Of a stretch of 64,000 nt of DNA, positions 23,100-32,806 are shown one piece after another. The notes beneath the pieces are model-generated. The model saw only the letters and a program-made list of their open reading frames with translations, had not been told where the DNA came from and ran no database searches. The translations under genes were made by a program, and so were the position numbers. This stretch comes from Mytilus galloprovincialis (lineage: Eukaryota > Mollusca > Bivalvia > Mytilida > Mytilidae). The DNA is taken from NCBI RefSeq assembly GCF_965363235.1, contig NC_134846.1, positions 57,215,121 to 57,279,120 of the forward strand, in the 5' to 3' direction. How positions within the stretch are numbered: position 1 is the first letter of the stretch; each line of letters begins with the position of its first letter.

Positions 23100-24430
23100 C
23101 AAAATTTTGAATTAATGTTTATTTTGCTATCACTATATTCACTTACATCCTTCAGAACAACACATAATCTCGTCTGCTATTAAGTAAACATCAAATGAAT
23201 GAAGGCATTTCAGCCTCGCTTTCATGGATATCGACAGACATTCTTATTTTACTATTAACTTCTTTTTGCAGAAATGTAGTGTATTTGTGAGTTATTTCCT
23301 GTTTTAGAAATTTGTTGACACGGAAAGACACCAGCATATATCTATATAATTGAAATAAAAGGATCCTGAAAAATGTAATTGTTTTGATCATAGAGTATTT
23401 GGACCGTACATTTATGGTCCGGGTAATGATTAGTTTCGTTTCAAGTGTCCCTAACCGGTGCAATTATTATCGGACTATTTGGACAGAGCAATGAAATTAG
23501 TTTTTAAACAACATTTTAGTATTTCAATTGTTTTAATGTATATTTAGGTTTTGCATTTATTTTATTATTCTATACTTTCATTGCACTAGCCAAATAGTTC
23601 GATCATACAATGAATGTAGAGTTTCTAACAATTCAATCTCAAACCATGAGAAATTGTTTACTACATCAAGAGCACATGACTGATATATAGCGGTATAGCG
23701 ATAAGTGTTATTCCTTTGACTAACATAATGACTTTTGGCATAGGGCCAAACTTTAAATTCAGATAGAAAAAATATCAAATGCATGAAGAAAAGACAAGAC
23801 ACTTACTCGACTTTAGTGTTTGTTACATTAATGTTTTAAATTGTAATTCAATAGACATACGTGTTTTACCTGTATATTTCTTTTGTGGTAGATTTAGGAA
23901 TATTCACATGTTGCTTAAGGTACTATATTTCTGGAAAGCCTAAATTCAGACAACAGAAATACTTACTTGTGAATTATCATTAATTTTCTTAGTGAAATTT
24001 CAAATTACAGGATTCACTTGAGAACAGACGACTTTGTGCTTGTGATTGTATCGGAACTCAACCGTCAAATGACCGTTGATGGAATATATATTTAATATTT
24101 ATCCGATTTTTTGAAACGTTATTTTTCTTAAACTATACAGTGTCTAGATTTTACTTTATATATTTTAATATTGTCAGATGTTATCTTTTTTGTAAAATTG
24201 TTCTTGAAGCTTTTCCCAATCCCTTAGACGAAAAACTGCTTTTAGTTCAATGCAATTTTTAAAACTCAAAACAAACATGTTTGCAGTAACAGGGTTCTTT
24301 TTAAAAAAAATATATATTTTACAAGCTTTATTCTCTAAAACATAAAAAAAAGGTTAACCATAATCATTGTAAAAAACGAATCCTACAACTTCGATATATG
24401 TATGTATAACTTATTCACGTTTTATCTGTA
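23100..24430. other. intergenic, no feature seen
   Basis: AT-rich sequence without supportable exons or repeats. Confidence 0.4.
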
Positions 24431-24434
24431 ATGA

Positions 24435-25080
24435 ATTTTATTAGCTTATAAATAAAGGCAACAGTAGTATACCGCTGTTCAAAAGACATAAATCGATTGA
24501 CCCTTGTACCCCTATTTTTGACATTTTTATCTATTGTGTCTGTTTGTTTGTTCACGCATCAGTGACAATATAATGGAATTTGATGCGACTGTCATACAAG
24601 TGAGAGATTTAGCTAGCTATAAAACCAGGTTCAATCCACCATTTTCTACATAAGAAAATGCCTGTATTAAGTCTGGAATATGACAGTTGTTATCCATTCG
24701 TTTGTTGTGTTTGAACTTTTGATTTTGTCATTTGCTTGGGGACTTTCTTTTTTGAATTTTCCTTGGAGTTCAGTATTTTTGTGATTTTACTTTTGAGAGA
24801 AACAAATCCGGGTAACATACTAAAACCGAGGGAACCACATCCACTGTTAGAGGTAAACAACGAAACAACAGAAACACTGAAGTGCGACAAAAACAAACGC
24901 AAACCTACATAGAAACGAATTGTTTTATAACAACTGCCAAATTCATTACTTGGTGCAGGACATTTTCAGGAAAATGGTATGTTGAACCTGGTTTAATGGC
25001 TAGCCAAATCTCCCACTTATATGGCAATGTTAAAAACATCGCTCAAATGACAACGTTATGTGACAGGAACATAGCAAGAA
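24435..25080 (+). repeat. dispersed repeat family D, long copy with both halves
   Basis: The first half contains CAACAGTAGTATACCGCTGT, CCCCTATTTTTGACATTTTT, GACTGTCATACAAGTGAGAG and ends CAGTATTTTTGTGATTTTAC. The second half starts GAGAGAAACAAATCCGGGT and runs to about 25080. Partial copies are at 20775, 21475, 34535 and 61905. The open frame over its second half has no domain and is not called as a gene. Confidence 0.6.
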
Positions 25081-25109
25081 CACTCGGCAAAGAGAAATAT
25101 TTAGATTAA

Positions 25110-25670
25110 TAATATAAAAATCTTTACAACATGTAAACCGCAAATTAACAACGATCATCTTCCATTAATAAGACAGACAGGAAAAAACAAACAGCGACGT
25201 ATTTTTGGGAGGAAAATCTGATTTTGGTATTCATGCAATTATTTTCACAATATTATTCCAAACAATTATCATGATAAGGACGGTATCGAGGGCTGGTTTA
25301 TATAAATGCTGTGACGCTGTCATAATTATTTGGACGAACACAATGAATGATAAGATGTTTGCCTACAAAAATTCAAGTGTGAAAAATCACTGACCCCAAT
25401 TTAGACGCAAAAATATATACAGGTAAATTAGTTAGGCGAAATACTCTTCAATATCATTAAAACGACATATAACTATGGAACTAAAGCTAAACAAAGTTTT
25501 ATATGTAAATATTGTTCCAAACACTCTATTTCCGATTATTAAAAGAAATAGCAAATCCCAAGCCACGTTATAGCAAATACTGTGTTACAACCCTAGATTA
25601 ACCCACTGGTGAAGCCTTCGACAAACTAACGAAAGATATACACAAGTGGTAGTGGTTCTCCGTTTATCAA
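25110..25670. other. unique flank left of the LTR retrotransposon
   Basis: No gene is supportable. The last four bases (25667-25670, TCAA) are the left target-site duplication of the LTR element. Confidence 0.45.
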
Positions 25671-26175
25671 TGTCACCGTAACAAATTATCAGCTGAATAA
25701 AGAAAGAGAAATACTATACTGATTTCGATTTACTATGATTTACTATCATTTACGCATTCATTCATTCATTCATTCATTCATTCATTCATTCATTCATTGA
25801 CAGACTATGACAATAGACTTTCACTATACTTTCTGCACGATAATTTAATGCATGTAATCCCGCCACAAATTGTCTGTACTATATATACTGTCTACCCGTA
25901 AAAATACGGGTATTCACACTTACTCAGCACATTAGAGCTGCGGGATCTATAACTTTTTCCCTATTTTCAGGTAAGCACATTTTCACTTTTAAAGGCCTTT
26001 TATTGCATGTTTTGCCTGTCAAATTCACGGTCCAAATTATAAGGAAACTTTTAATTACATAATTGTAATTCATTTATTAATGTATTTTCAGTGTGAATAA
26101 AATATTGGAAAGCTTATACTAGTCACTTATCAGCCCAAATAGAATAAAACCATGTGGCCAAATGACCCTGTGACA
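25671..26175 (+). repeat. 5' LTR
   Basis: 505 bp, TGTCACCG...CTGTGACA. A TATATATA at 25880-25887 is a plausible TATA box; AATAAA is at 26096-26101. A (CATT)n run lies at about 25753-25798. A strong splice donor TTTTCAG|GTAAGC lies at 25970/25971. Confidence 0.95.
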
Positions 26176-26178
26176 AAA

Positions 26179-26197
26179 TGGAGGTTCCACCGAGATT
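26179..26197 (+). promoter_or_regulatory. primer-binding site complementary to tRNA-Gln
   Basis: TGGAGGTTCCACCGAGATT starts 3 bases after the LTR. It is the exact reverse complement of the 3' end (with CCA) of animal tRNA-Gln as I remember it, 19 of 19 bases. Minus-strand DNA synthesis would be primed here. Confidence 0.85.
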
Positions 26198-27280
26198 AAA
26201 GCAATCCATTTTCACGTTGTACACCAAACCATTACAATAACAGTCCGTTGTCAGAAATTATAGAGAGCCATAAAGAAAACTGGTTATCTGGTTATAGCCT
26301 GTCAACGACAAATTTCCTCCAAATTCCTGTTAGCAGTTTAAGGCAGTTTATATACGAAAACTACGAAAACCGTTTGACGGAGAATTATTAATGCCGGCTT
26401 GAACATATATTTTATGGAGGGTAATATTTCAAACATGCTTCGTGTGACAAGGTACGCCAACGTCTAATTTCTTAAGTATTTAGCGCATACCTTTAGAGAA
26501 AGATTTTGTGAATCGTTCAATTAGTTTGAAATGAATGTTAGTCTCATGTGAAAATGTTTAAATCTAGCAACACAAGTTTTGTGAATCGTTCAATTAGTTT
26601 GAAGTGAATGTTAGTTTCATGTGAAAATGTTTCAATCTAACAAAGCAAGTTGGTGAATACTACATATGATGTGCTTATTAGTATATCCGTTATTATGTAT
26701 TGATTATGAAGTGAACTTCATTTATTAGTTCGTTTGTACTACGAATCTACTCAACCGTAGGATTGATTTCGACTACTTACTATACACCTTGATGAGGATC
26801 AACCCGAAATTGACATAGCACGTGATAAAGTTAAATGTAAACTGAAGTTAGAACTGTGTGTTTTCTTTGATACAGACAATTGAAATATATTTATTTATTT
26901 ACATGAACAGTAAAGTAAATACATTGATTTGAAAATGAAAATATTTTAATTCATATATATGTTTTGAAATTGAATTGTGAACATGTTTCCTTATTGTTAA
27001 TTCCTCAAATATATTTTTCAGAATATAACTACTATAGCACAGCACTCAGAAAATACCTGCACGATCGTAAAATTCTTTTGCACTTTGACCTTTGACATGT
27101 AAAGGGTGAGTAGTCATTTCATTATTCATGCTCATTTCATCATTATCATTATTCGTTGTTTTGTCCTTGAATTTGTGTATATATTTGTATTGTCTCAGTA
27201 CCGTTACATTTTTGTGGTATAGAACTGAGAGTTCTATTCAAATACAGCCAGTACAGTTTGAGTATAATATAGTTAACATC
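26198..27280 (+). other. untranslated leader of the LTR element with a 73-bp tandem duplication
   Basis: About 1.1 kb without conserved coding sequence. 26504-26576 and 26577-26649 are direct copies (TTTTGTGAATCGTTCAATTA start) with a few differences. A 3' splice site (ATATTTTTCAG) ends at 27021 and could pair with the LTR donor at 25970. Packaging signals may reside here; that is inference. Confidence 0.6.
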
Positions 27281-28405
27281 ATGGCTAGTGAAAAAGACTT
27301 AGAAAAAGAGATCGAAGATGATTTATCTGAGAGTATGTCTAAAGCACAAATAGATAAGATGATTAAGTTCTTACATACACACACTGATTATAAAGTTATA
27401 AAGGGTCATGAACTTAGACATAGTACCCCTAAGGTTAAAATTGAGAGTGAACCACCCCCAAGGCCCCCTCCCCCTCCACCGATTAGAAAGTCTAGTTTTT
27501 TACATACTAGTGTTGTCAGGGGAAAGTCATTTTTTGGCGATGTGTCGACTAGTTATAGTGCTTTTCAGAGGCCCAAGTTTCCTATTTTTTCGGGAGAAGC
27601 TAAGAGTGAAGCGACATTTGATGTTTGGATGTTTGAGGTGAAATGCGTTTTACGAGAGGGAAATTTTTCTGACCCGGTCATATTACAGTCTGTTAGGGGT
27701 TCATTGAAGGGTAAAGCTCGGAGTTTGTTGTTGTCATTACCTGAGGATGCTTCTCCTCAGCAGATACTTGAAAAGTTAGAGGGTGTGTATGGTAATGTTT
27801 ATACCAGTGAGGCTTTACTTGAGAAGTTTTATAAGGAGACTCAACAACCTTCTCAATCAGTAGCTGATTTTGGTATGACTTTAGAGTCAATAATTCAACC
27901 TGCTGTTGAAAAAGGTGATATTAGTTTCGATACTAAGAATGAGATGCTCCGATCTAAGTTTTGGTCAGGAATAAGAGACCCACTTCTTAAAAATTCAAGT
28001 AGGTATAAATTTGATACAGTTAAGGATTTTGATCAGCTTAGGAAGGAAATCAGAGCTATAGAGCTTGAATTGGCAAATTCTGAAAAAGCTGTTAGCACTG
28101 TGCAACATCAGCCTATTTCTACCGACTCGGTCAAGCTTGACGATATATTGAAAAAAATTGACCGTATGGGTAAGAGATTAGAAACTTTAGAAAACAAAAC
28201 ACCAAAAGAGACAAATAAGGTAACAGATAATCATGGTCAGTCTAACCCGGGATATTCCACTGGTTCTGGACGTGGAAATTATTCGCGGAGTTATGGTCGA
28301 GGTCGAGGATATCAGAATCGGAGAGGTCGCGGTGGTAATAGGAATACTTACAATAATCAGTCTGGAAATTCACGACAAAATGCTAATGGCGATTTAAACG
28401 AATAG
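27281..28405 (+). CDS. gag: Gag capsid polyprotein of the LTR retrotransposon
   Basis: 374 residues from the ATG at 27281, chosen because its context (A at -3, G at +4) is good. An in-frame ATG at 27128 would add a hydrophobic 51-residue leader in a poor context. The order is an acidic helical N-terminus, a proline-rich linker (PPPRPPPPPP), then a capsid region. This contains FDVWMFEVKCVLREG, SLKGKARSLLLSLP, ILEKLEGVYG and LRSKFWSGIRDPLL, the pattern of Ty3/gypsy Gag and of the gag-derived PNMA proteins. A predicted coiled stretch follows, and the C-terminus is rich in Arg and Gly (GRGRGYQNRRGRGG). No CCHC zinc knuckle is present, so RNA binding would rest on the RG tail. The protein would assemble the particle carrying the RNA. 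Its stop follows a frameshift site leading into pol. Confidence 0.9.
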   Translation: MASEKDLEKEIEDDLSESMSKAQIDKMIKFLHTHTDYKVIKGHELRHSTPKVKIESEPPPRPPPPPPIRKSSFLHTSVVRGKSFFGDVSTSYSAFQRPKFPIFSGEAKSEATFDVWMFEVKCVLREGNFSDPVILQSVRGSLKGKARSLLLSLPEDASPQQILEKLEGVYGNVYTSEALLEKFYKETQQPSQSVADFGMTLESIIQPAVEKGDISFDTKNEMLRSKFWSGIRDPLLKNSSRYKFDTVKDFDQLRKEIRAIELELANSEKAVSTVQHQPISTDSVKLDDILKKIDRMGKRLETLENKTPKETNKVTDNHGQSNPGYSTGSGRGNYSRSYGRGRGYQNRRGRGGNRNTYNNQSGNSRQNANGDLNE

Positions 28406-28436
28406 GAGTCTCCAATGAAGGACGAATTGGAGATTC
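28393..28436 (+). promoter_or_regulatory. programmed -1 ribosomal frameshift cassette
   Basis: Slippery heptamer T TTA AAC at 28393-28399, in the gag frame as X XXY YYZ. There is a 6-nt spacer containing the gag stop TAG (28403-28405). A hairpin follows with an 11-bp stem, 28406-28416 pairing 28426-28436 (one G-U), and a 9-nt loop. After slipping, codons CGA ATA GGA GTC continue open into pol. Loop bases 28422-28425 could also pair with 28442-28445 as a pseudoknot, which is weaker. Confidence 0.85.
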
Positions 28437-31400
28437 TAAACTCGTTGCTGCCAAGCATAGTCCTACGTTAGTTAAATCTACAGATGATATTGTAAGTAAG
28501 CCTAAAACTACTTTGTTAGATAGAATGGTCGGTAAGGCAAATGAAACACATGTTTATGTGAACGGACAAAAATGTAAGTCTTTGATAGATAGTGGATCTA
28601 TGGTGTCTACTATTAGTGAACCTACATTAAGATCGTTCCACACAGTCCCCACGATAAAGACTTTAGATGAGTTTATTCTCTCAGTACGAGTAGCTGAGGG
28701 TTCACAGTTGCCATACCTTGGGTATGTTGAGGTAAATATAAAGGCACCATTTCAAACTGAACCTATGATGGTCCCATTATTAGTTGTACCCGAGACAGAT
28801 TATAATAGATCTGTTCCTATTATAATAGGTACAAACGTATTAAGGCCTATGAAGTCCACTTTAACAAGTGATTCTGAGGTAAATATACCACATGAATGGG
28901 ATACAGCATTTTCAGCTATGGACTCTAGTATTGTGAGTCTTGTAAAGTCCACAAATAAACGACCTATTAAGGTAAGCCCCATGTCCAGCATGACTGTTAC
29001 AGGGTTGTGTAAGGCAAAGTCTAGTATACAGACGGCAGTTACCGAATGTGTTGATGATAATCAGAGTAGTTTAGGGGTATGTCCAAGAGTGGTTAACCTG
29101 AAGTCTACTGGTACAAACAGGATACCAGTTAGGATATTTAATATGTCAACCAAGGTAATATATGTGAAGCCTAAAAGTGTTCTTTGTGGATTGAATGAGG
29201 TAAAGATTGTACGTCATGCTGCTTTAGATAGTTCAGTTGAAGAAACAGGTGAAAAGGCGAGTGATGAATGTGATAAAGGTAAGATATTAAAGAATATAGG
29301 TGTTGAGTTGACAGAGGTGACACCAGAAACAAAAAGTAAGTTGGAAAATCTTATCTGTGATTGGAAGTCCGTATTTTCGACTGGTCCTACTGATTTAGGT
29401 TTTACCACCCTAGTTGAGCACGAGATACATCTCACAGATGAGAAGGCATTTAGAGAGCCATATAGGAGGATACCACCTTCAATGTTTGAAGAGGTAAGAG
29501 AGCACATTAGAGAGATGTTAGAAGCAGGGGCTATACGAGAGTCATGTAGTCCATACTCTAGTAATGTGGTATTAGTACGTAAGCCTGATGGTTCACTTCG
29601 TTTTTGCATTGACTTTAGGAGGGTCAATAAAAAGACTATAAAAGACGAAAGAGGTTTGCCGAGGATAGATGACACGTTAGATTGCCTAGCAGGGGCAAGG
29701 TATTATTCTAAATTAGACCTTCGTTCAGCCTACTGGCAGTGCGGGGTTAAAGAATCAGACAAACAGAAAACAGCATTCAATTTAGGCCCGTTAGGGTTCT
29801 ATGAATGCAACAGATTACCATTTGGTCTCACCAATGCATGTTCTACCTTCCAAAGGCTTATGGAACGATGTATGGGTGAGCTACATTTAAGAGAATGTCT
29901 GATTTATTTAGATGATATTATCATTTATTCGAAGACAGAAGAAGAGCATTTCAGGAGGTTAGAATCCGTTTTCTCTAAGCTGAAGGAGCACAACCTGAAG
30001 TTAAAAGGTAAGAAGTGTGAGTTTTTCAAGAGAGAGATCAAATATCTGGGTTTTATTGTATCCAATGAGGGTATCAAAACAGATCCAGAAAAGACCTCTG
30101 TCGTGAAAAACTGGCCCACTATTAGGAATGTGAAGGATCTGAGAAAGTTTCTCGGATTTACTTCATATTATAGACGTTTCATTCAGGATTATGCAAAGAT
30201 CGTTAAACCTTTAAACGATCTATTGATTGGTCATTCGACACAGAAGAAGAAGGTAAGTACGGTAAGACGGAAAAAGGCACCAACCAGGTGGTTCTGGAAC
30301 GAGGCTCAACAGGAAGCTATGGATAAGGTAATTGATAAGTTAACCTCACCTCCTATATTAGCTTACGCTGATTATAAACTTCCGTTTACTGTGCATATTG
30401 ACGCCAGTAACGATGGTTTAGGAGCGGTTCTTTATCAGACACAGGAGGGCATTGACAGAGTAATTGCCTATGCCAGCCGTAGCCTACGTGGAGCAGAGAG
30501 ACTTTACCCGACCCATAAAAGAGAATTTCTAGCTCTTAAATGGGCGGTGACCGATAAGTTCCACGAGTATCTGTATGGCAGTAAATTTGAAGTCAAAACG
30601 GATAATAATCCATTGACATACGTTTTTGATCGAGCTAAGTTAGACGCCGTCGGACATAGATGGGTCGCTTCTCTTTCAAATTACGATTTCAAATTAACAT
30701 ACAGAACGGGTAAGTCTAATGTAGACGCTGACGCCTTGTCTAGAATACAACCAGAGACTAAGCAGATGTTTAGTGATGCGATTAAAGCGGTATGTACTTC
30801 TAGTATTGTTTCTCCTGGTCCATTTATTGAGACCGTTTTATTGACTGAGAGTGTTGCCACTGAAGATTTACATGAGGTAAGTATTAGTAAGATTGACTGG
30901 CATGAGGAGCAGAACGCAGACCCGTCTATTCGGAGAATTATTGCTTTAGTTCAGGGTAAACATAAACCAACCAAAAGGAAGATATCATTAGAGACGGAGG
31001 AAGTTCGTAGGTATTTACGTGATTGGGATAAGTTTACATTAAAGGATGGGATATTGTACAGAAACAGTAGTCTGTATAATGAAAAGGTAACACAGTTAGT
31101 TTTGCCATCAGTACTCAGAGATATTGTACTACAGGGTTTACACGATGATGTAGGACATCAGGGTAGAGACAGGACATTATTCCTTGTGAAATCTAGGTTC
31201 TTTTGGCCAGGAGTGGACAGGGATGTAGAAACTAAGGTAATGTCTTGTGAGAATTGTATTCTGAGGAAGTCAAAGACGTGTAAAAAGTCGGCCGAAATGG
31301 TAAGTATACATACATCGTATCCTCTTGAGCTAGTTTGCATTGACTTTCTCACTTTAGAACAGTCAAAAGGTGGGTATGAGAATATATTGGTCATTACGGA

Positions 31401-32694
31401 CCATTTCACTCGCTACGCTCAGGCAATACCTACACGTAACCAGACGGCTAAGACTACAGCTAAGTGTTTATGGGAGAACTTTATTCAGCATTACTCATTT
31501 CCGACTAGATTACACAGTGATCAAGGACGAAATTTTGAGTCGAGGATTATAAGCGAATTATGTAAGTTAGCTGATATTAAGAAGTCGAGGACGACCCCTT
31601 ACCACCCCCAGGGAAATGGACAGTGTGAGCGGTTTAACCAGACACTGTTAAACATGTTAGGTACGTTAGACGAAGATAAGAAATTAGATTGGAAAACCTA
31701 TGTAGCGCCTCTTGTCCACTCTTATAATGCTTCGAGACATGAAAGTACAGGATATAGTCCTCACTTTTTGATGTTCGGTTGGCATCCAAGACTGGCTATA
31801 GATGCGTTTTTAGGTATTTCATCTGGTTTACCTGCTAAAGATCACAAGACATATGTAAGTAATCTAGAAAAGAGACTACAGTTCGCATATAAAACAGCAG
31901 CCAAGGTAGCGGATAAGGCAGGTAAACGTCATAAGACCAGGTATGATTTGAAAGTAAGACATTCTAATCTACAGAAAGGGGACAGAGTTTTGCTCAAGAA
32001 AGTAGGATTTAAAGGTAAGCACAAACTACAGAACAAATGGAATAGAGATCCATATATTGTCGAGTCTCAGCCAGATACTAGTATACCTGTATACGTACTT
32101 AAACCTGAACATGGTCGTTCAAGGAAGGTAACTGTACATAGAAATATGCTACTACCCATTTTTTCACTACCTACAGATGAGATAGTACGACAACAAATTC
32201 CGTCTAGTTGTAAAAAGGGTAAAACCTTTACTAGACCACAGAATTTGCAAAAAGACGATACTGTTGATTGTGATAAAAATGAGCTAATGCTCACAGAGGT
32301 ACGTAGTAACTCTAGCGATGAGGATGATGATGATATATGTATAGTTGCTACTCGGTCTCCTAGGGTAATAGATCCTGACCGAAGTTCACAGTTGGTACTT
32401 AATCCTCAGGCCCCAGAGTTTTTACCGTCATCGTCTAGTAGTTCTTTACCAGTTTCAGATTTAAGTAGATCTCGTTCAGATTTTAGTGGAGATTTGCTAA
32501 GTGATACGTCAGGTCAGTCTAGTGTACATTCTGGTGTAAATGATAGCTCTACATTAAGGGGTATGTCTGCTAGTGGTCATACGGAAAATAACTCCGTTGC
32601 CTTTGAGGCTACAGACTCACAACCTGTCTTACGTCGGACGACTAGACAGTGTAGAGCCCCACAGCGTTACCAGGATTTTATTTTGTATCGTTGA
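28399..32694 (+). CDS. pol: Pol polyprotein (protease, RT, RNase H, integrase) of the LTR retrotransposon
   Basis: Open from 28387 without an early ATG, and read as a Gag-Pol fusion by -1 frameshifting. Counting the codon at 28513 as 1: aspartic protease DSG at 26-28 with a later IIIGTNVL; reverse transcriptase with YLDD at 465-468 and the preceding KLDLRSAYWQ and LPFGLTNA blocks; RNase H acids D630, E671, D697; integrase zinc finger H877-X4-H882-X29-C912-X2-C915; catalytic D944, D1003, E1039 (DDX35E). Next comes a GPY/F-like region (KGDRVLLKKVGFKGKHKL) and a Ser-rich acidic C-terminal tail ending in TTRQCRAPQRYQDF. Every catalytic residue checked is present, with no stop or frameshift, so the enzyme set appears functional. 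It performs proteolytic maturation, cDNA synthesis and integration. Confidence 0.93.
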   Translation, partial: RIGVSNEGRIGDSKLVAAKHSPTLVKSTDDIVSKPKTTLLDRMVGKANETHVYVNGQKCKSLIDSGSMVSTISEPTLRSFHTVPTIKTLDEFILSVRVAEGSQLPYLGYVEVNIKAPFQTEPMMVPLLVVPETDYNRSVPIIIGTNVLRPMKSTLTSDSEVNIPHEWDTAFSAMDSSIVSLVKSTNKRPIKVSPMSSMTVTGLCKAKSSIQTAVTECVDDNQSSLGVCPRVVNLKSTGTNRIPVRIFNMSTKVIYVKPKSVLCGLNEVKIVRHAALDSSVEETGEKASDECDKGKILKNIGVELTEVTPETKSKLENLICDWKSVFSTGPTDLGFTTLVEHEIHLTDEKAFREPYRRIPPSMFEEVREHIREMLEAGAIRESCSPYSSNVVLVRKPDGSLRFCIDFRRVNKKTIKDERGLPRIDDTLDCLAGARYYSKLDLRSAYWQCGVKESDKQKTAFNLGPLGFYECNRLPFGLTNACSTFQRLMERCMGELHLRECLIYLDDIIIYSKTEEEHFRRLESVFSKLKEHNLKLKGKKCEFFKREIKYLGFIVSNEGIKTDPEKTSVVKNWPTIRNVKDLRKFLGFTSYYRRFIQDYAKIVKPLNDLLIGHSTQKKKVSTVRRKKAPTRWFWNEAQQEAMDKVIDKLTSPPILAYADYKLPFTVHIDASNDGLGAVLYQTQEGIDRVIAYASRSLRGAERLYPTHKREFLALKWAVTDKFHEYLYGSKFEVKTDNNPLTYVFDRAKLDAVGHRWVASLSNYDFKLTYRTGKSNVDADALSRIQPETKQMFSDAIKAVCTSSIVSPGPFIETVLLTESVATEDLHEVSISKIDWHEEQNADPSIRRIIALVQGKHKPTKRKISLETEEVRRYLRDWDKFTLKDGILYRNSSLYNEKVTQLVLPSVLRDIVLQGLHDDVGHQGRDRTLFLVKSRFFWPGVDRDVETKVMSCENCILRKSKTCKKSAEMVSIHTSYPLELVCIDFLTLEQSKGGYENILVITDHFTRYAQAIPTRNQTAKTTAKCLWENFIQHYSFPTRLHSDQGRNFESRIISELCKLADIKKSRTTPYHPQGNGQCERFNQTLLNMLGTLDEDKKLDWKTYVAPLVHSYNASRHESTGYSPHFLMFGWHPRLAIDAFLGISSGLPAKDHKTYVSNLEKRLQFAYKTAAKVADKAGKRHKTRYDLKVRHSNLQKGDRVLLKKVGFKGKHKLQNKWNRDPYIVESQPDTSIPVYVLKPEHGRSRKVTVHRNMLLPIFSLPTDEIVRQQIPSSCKKGKTFTRPQNLQKDDTVDCDKNELMLTEVRSNSSDEDDDDICIVATRSPRVIDPDRSSQLVLNPQAPEFLPSSSSSSLPVSDLSRSRSDFSGDLLSDTSGQSSVHSGVNDSSTLRGMSASGHTENNSVAFEATDSQPVLRRTTRQCRAPQRYQDFILYR

Positions 32695-32779
32695 TTATTT
32701 TATAAAATTTACAGTTAGTTTTCAGTCATATCTTTGATTAAGTGTTATTTTAGATATGTTTATTTGGTGTAAATATGGT

Positions 32780-32806
32780 TTTAGTATATATTTTTGTTGT
32801 TTATAG
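32780..32806 (+). promoter_or_regulatory. candidate 3' splice site directly before the third ORF
   Basis: A T-rich tract (TATATTTTTGTTGTTTATAG) ends in AG at 32805-32806 and the next three bases are the ORF's ATG. Joined to the LTR donor at 25970 it would give a short subgenomic mRNA for the third ORF. Inference from sequence only. Confidence 0.5.

Noticed and set aside
24882-25109. 75-codon frame near 25 kb
   Set aside because: It overlaps the second half of dispersed repeat family D, which recurs without this frame at 20775 and 34565.
27128-27280. Gag start at 27128 with a hydrophobic, signal-like N-terminus
   Set aside because: The ATG context is poor, and the extension is not Gag-like. 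The ATG at 27281 has a strong context and starts the acidic helical region expected for Gag.
28513-28515. Independent pol initiation at 28513
   Set aside because: The codon is TTG. The upstream frame is open to 28387 and a complete frameshift cassette explains pol expression.
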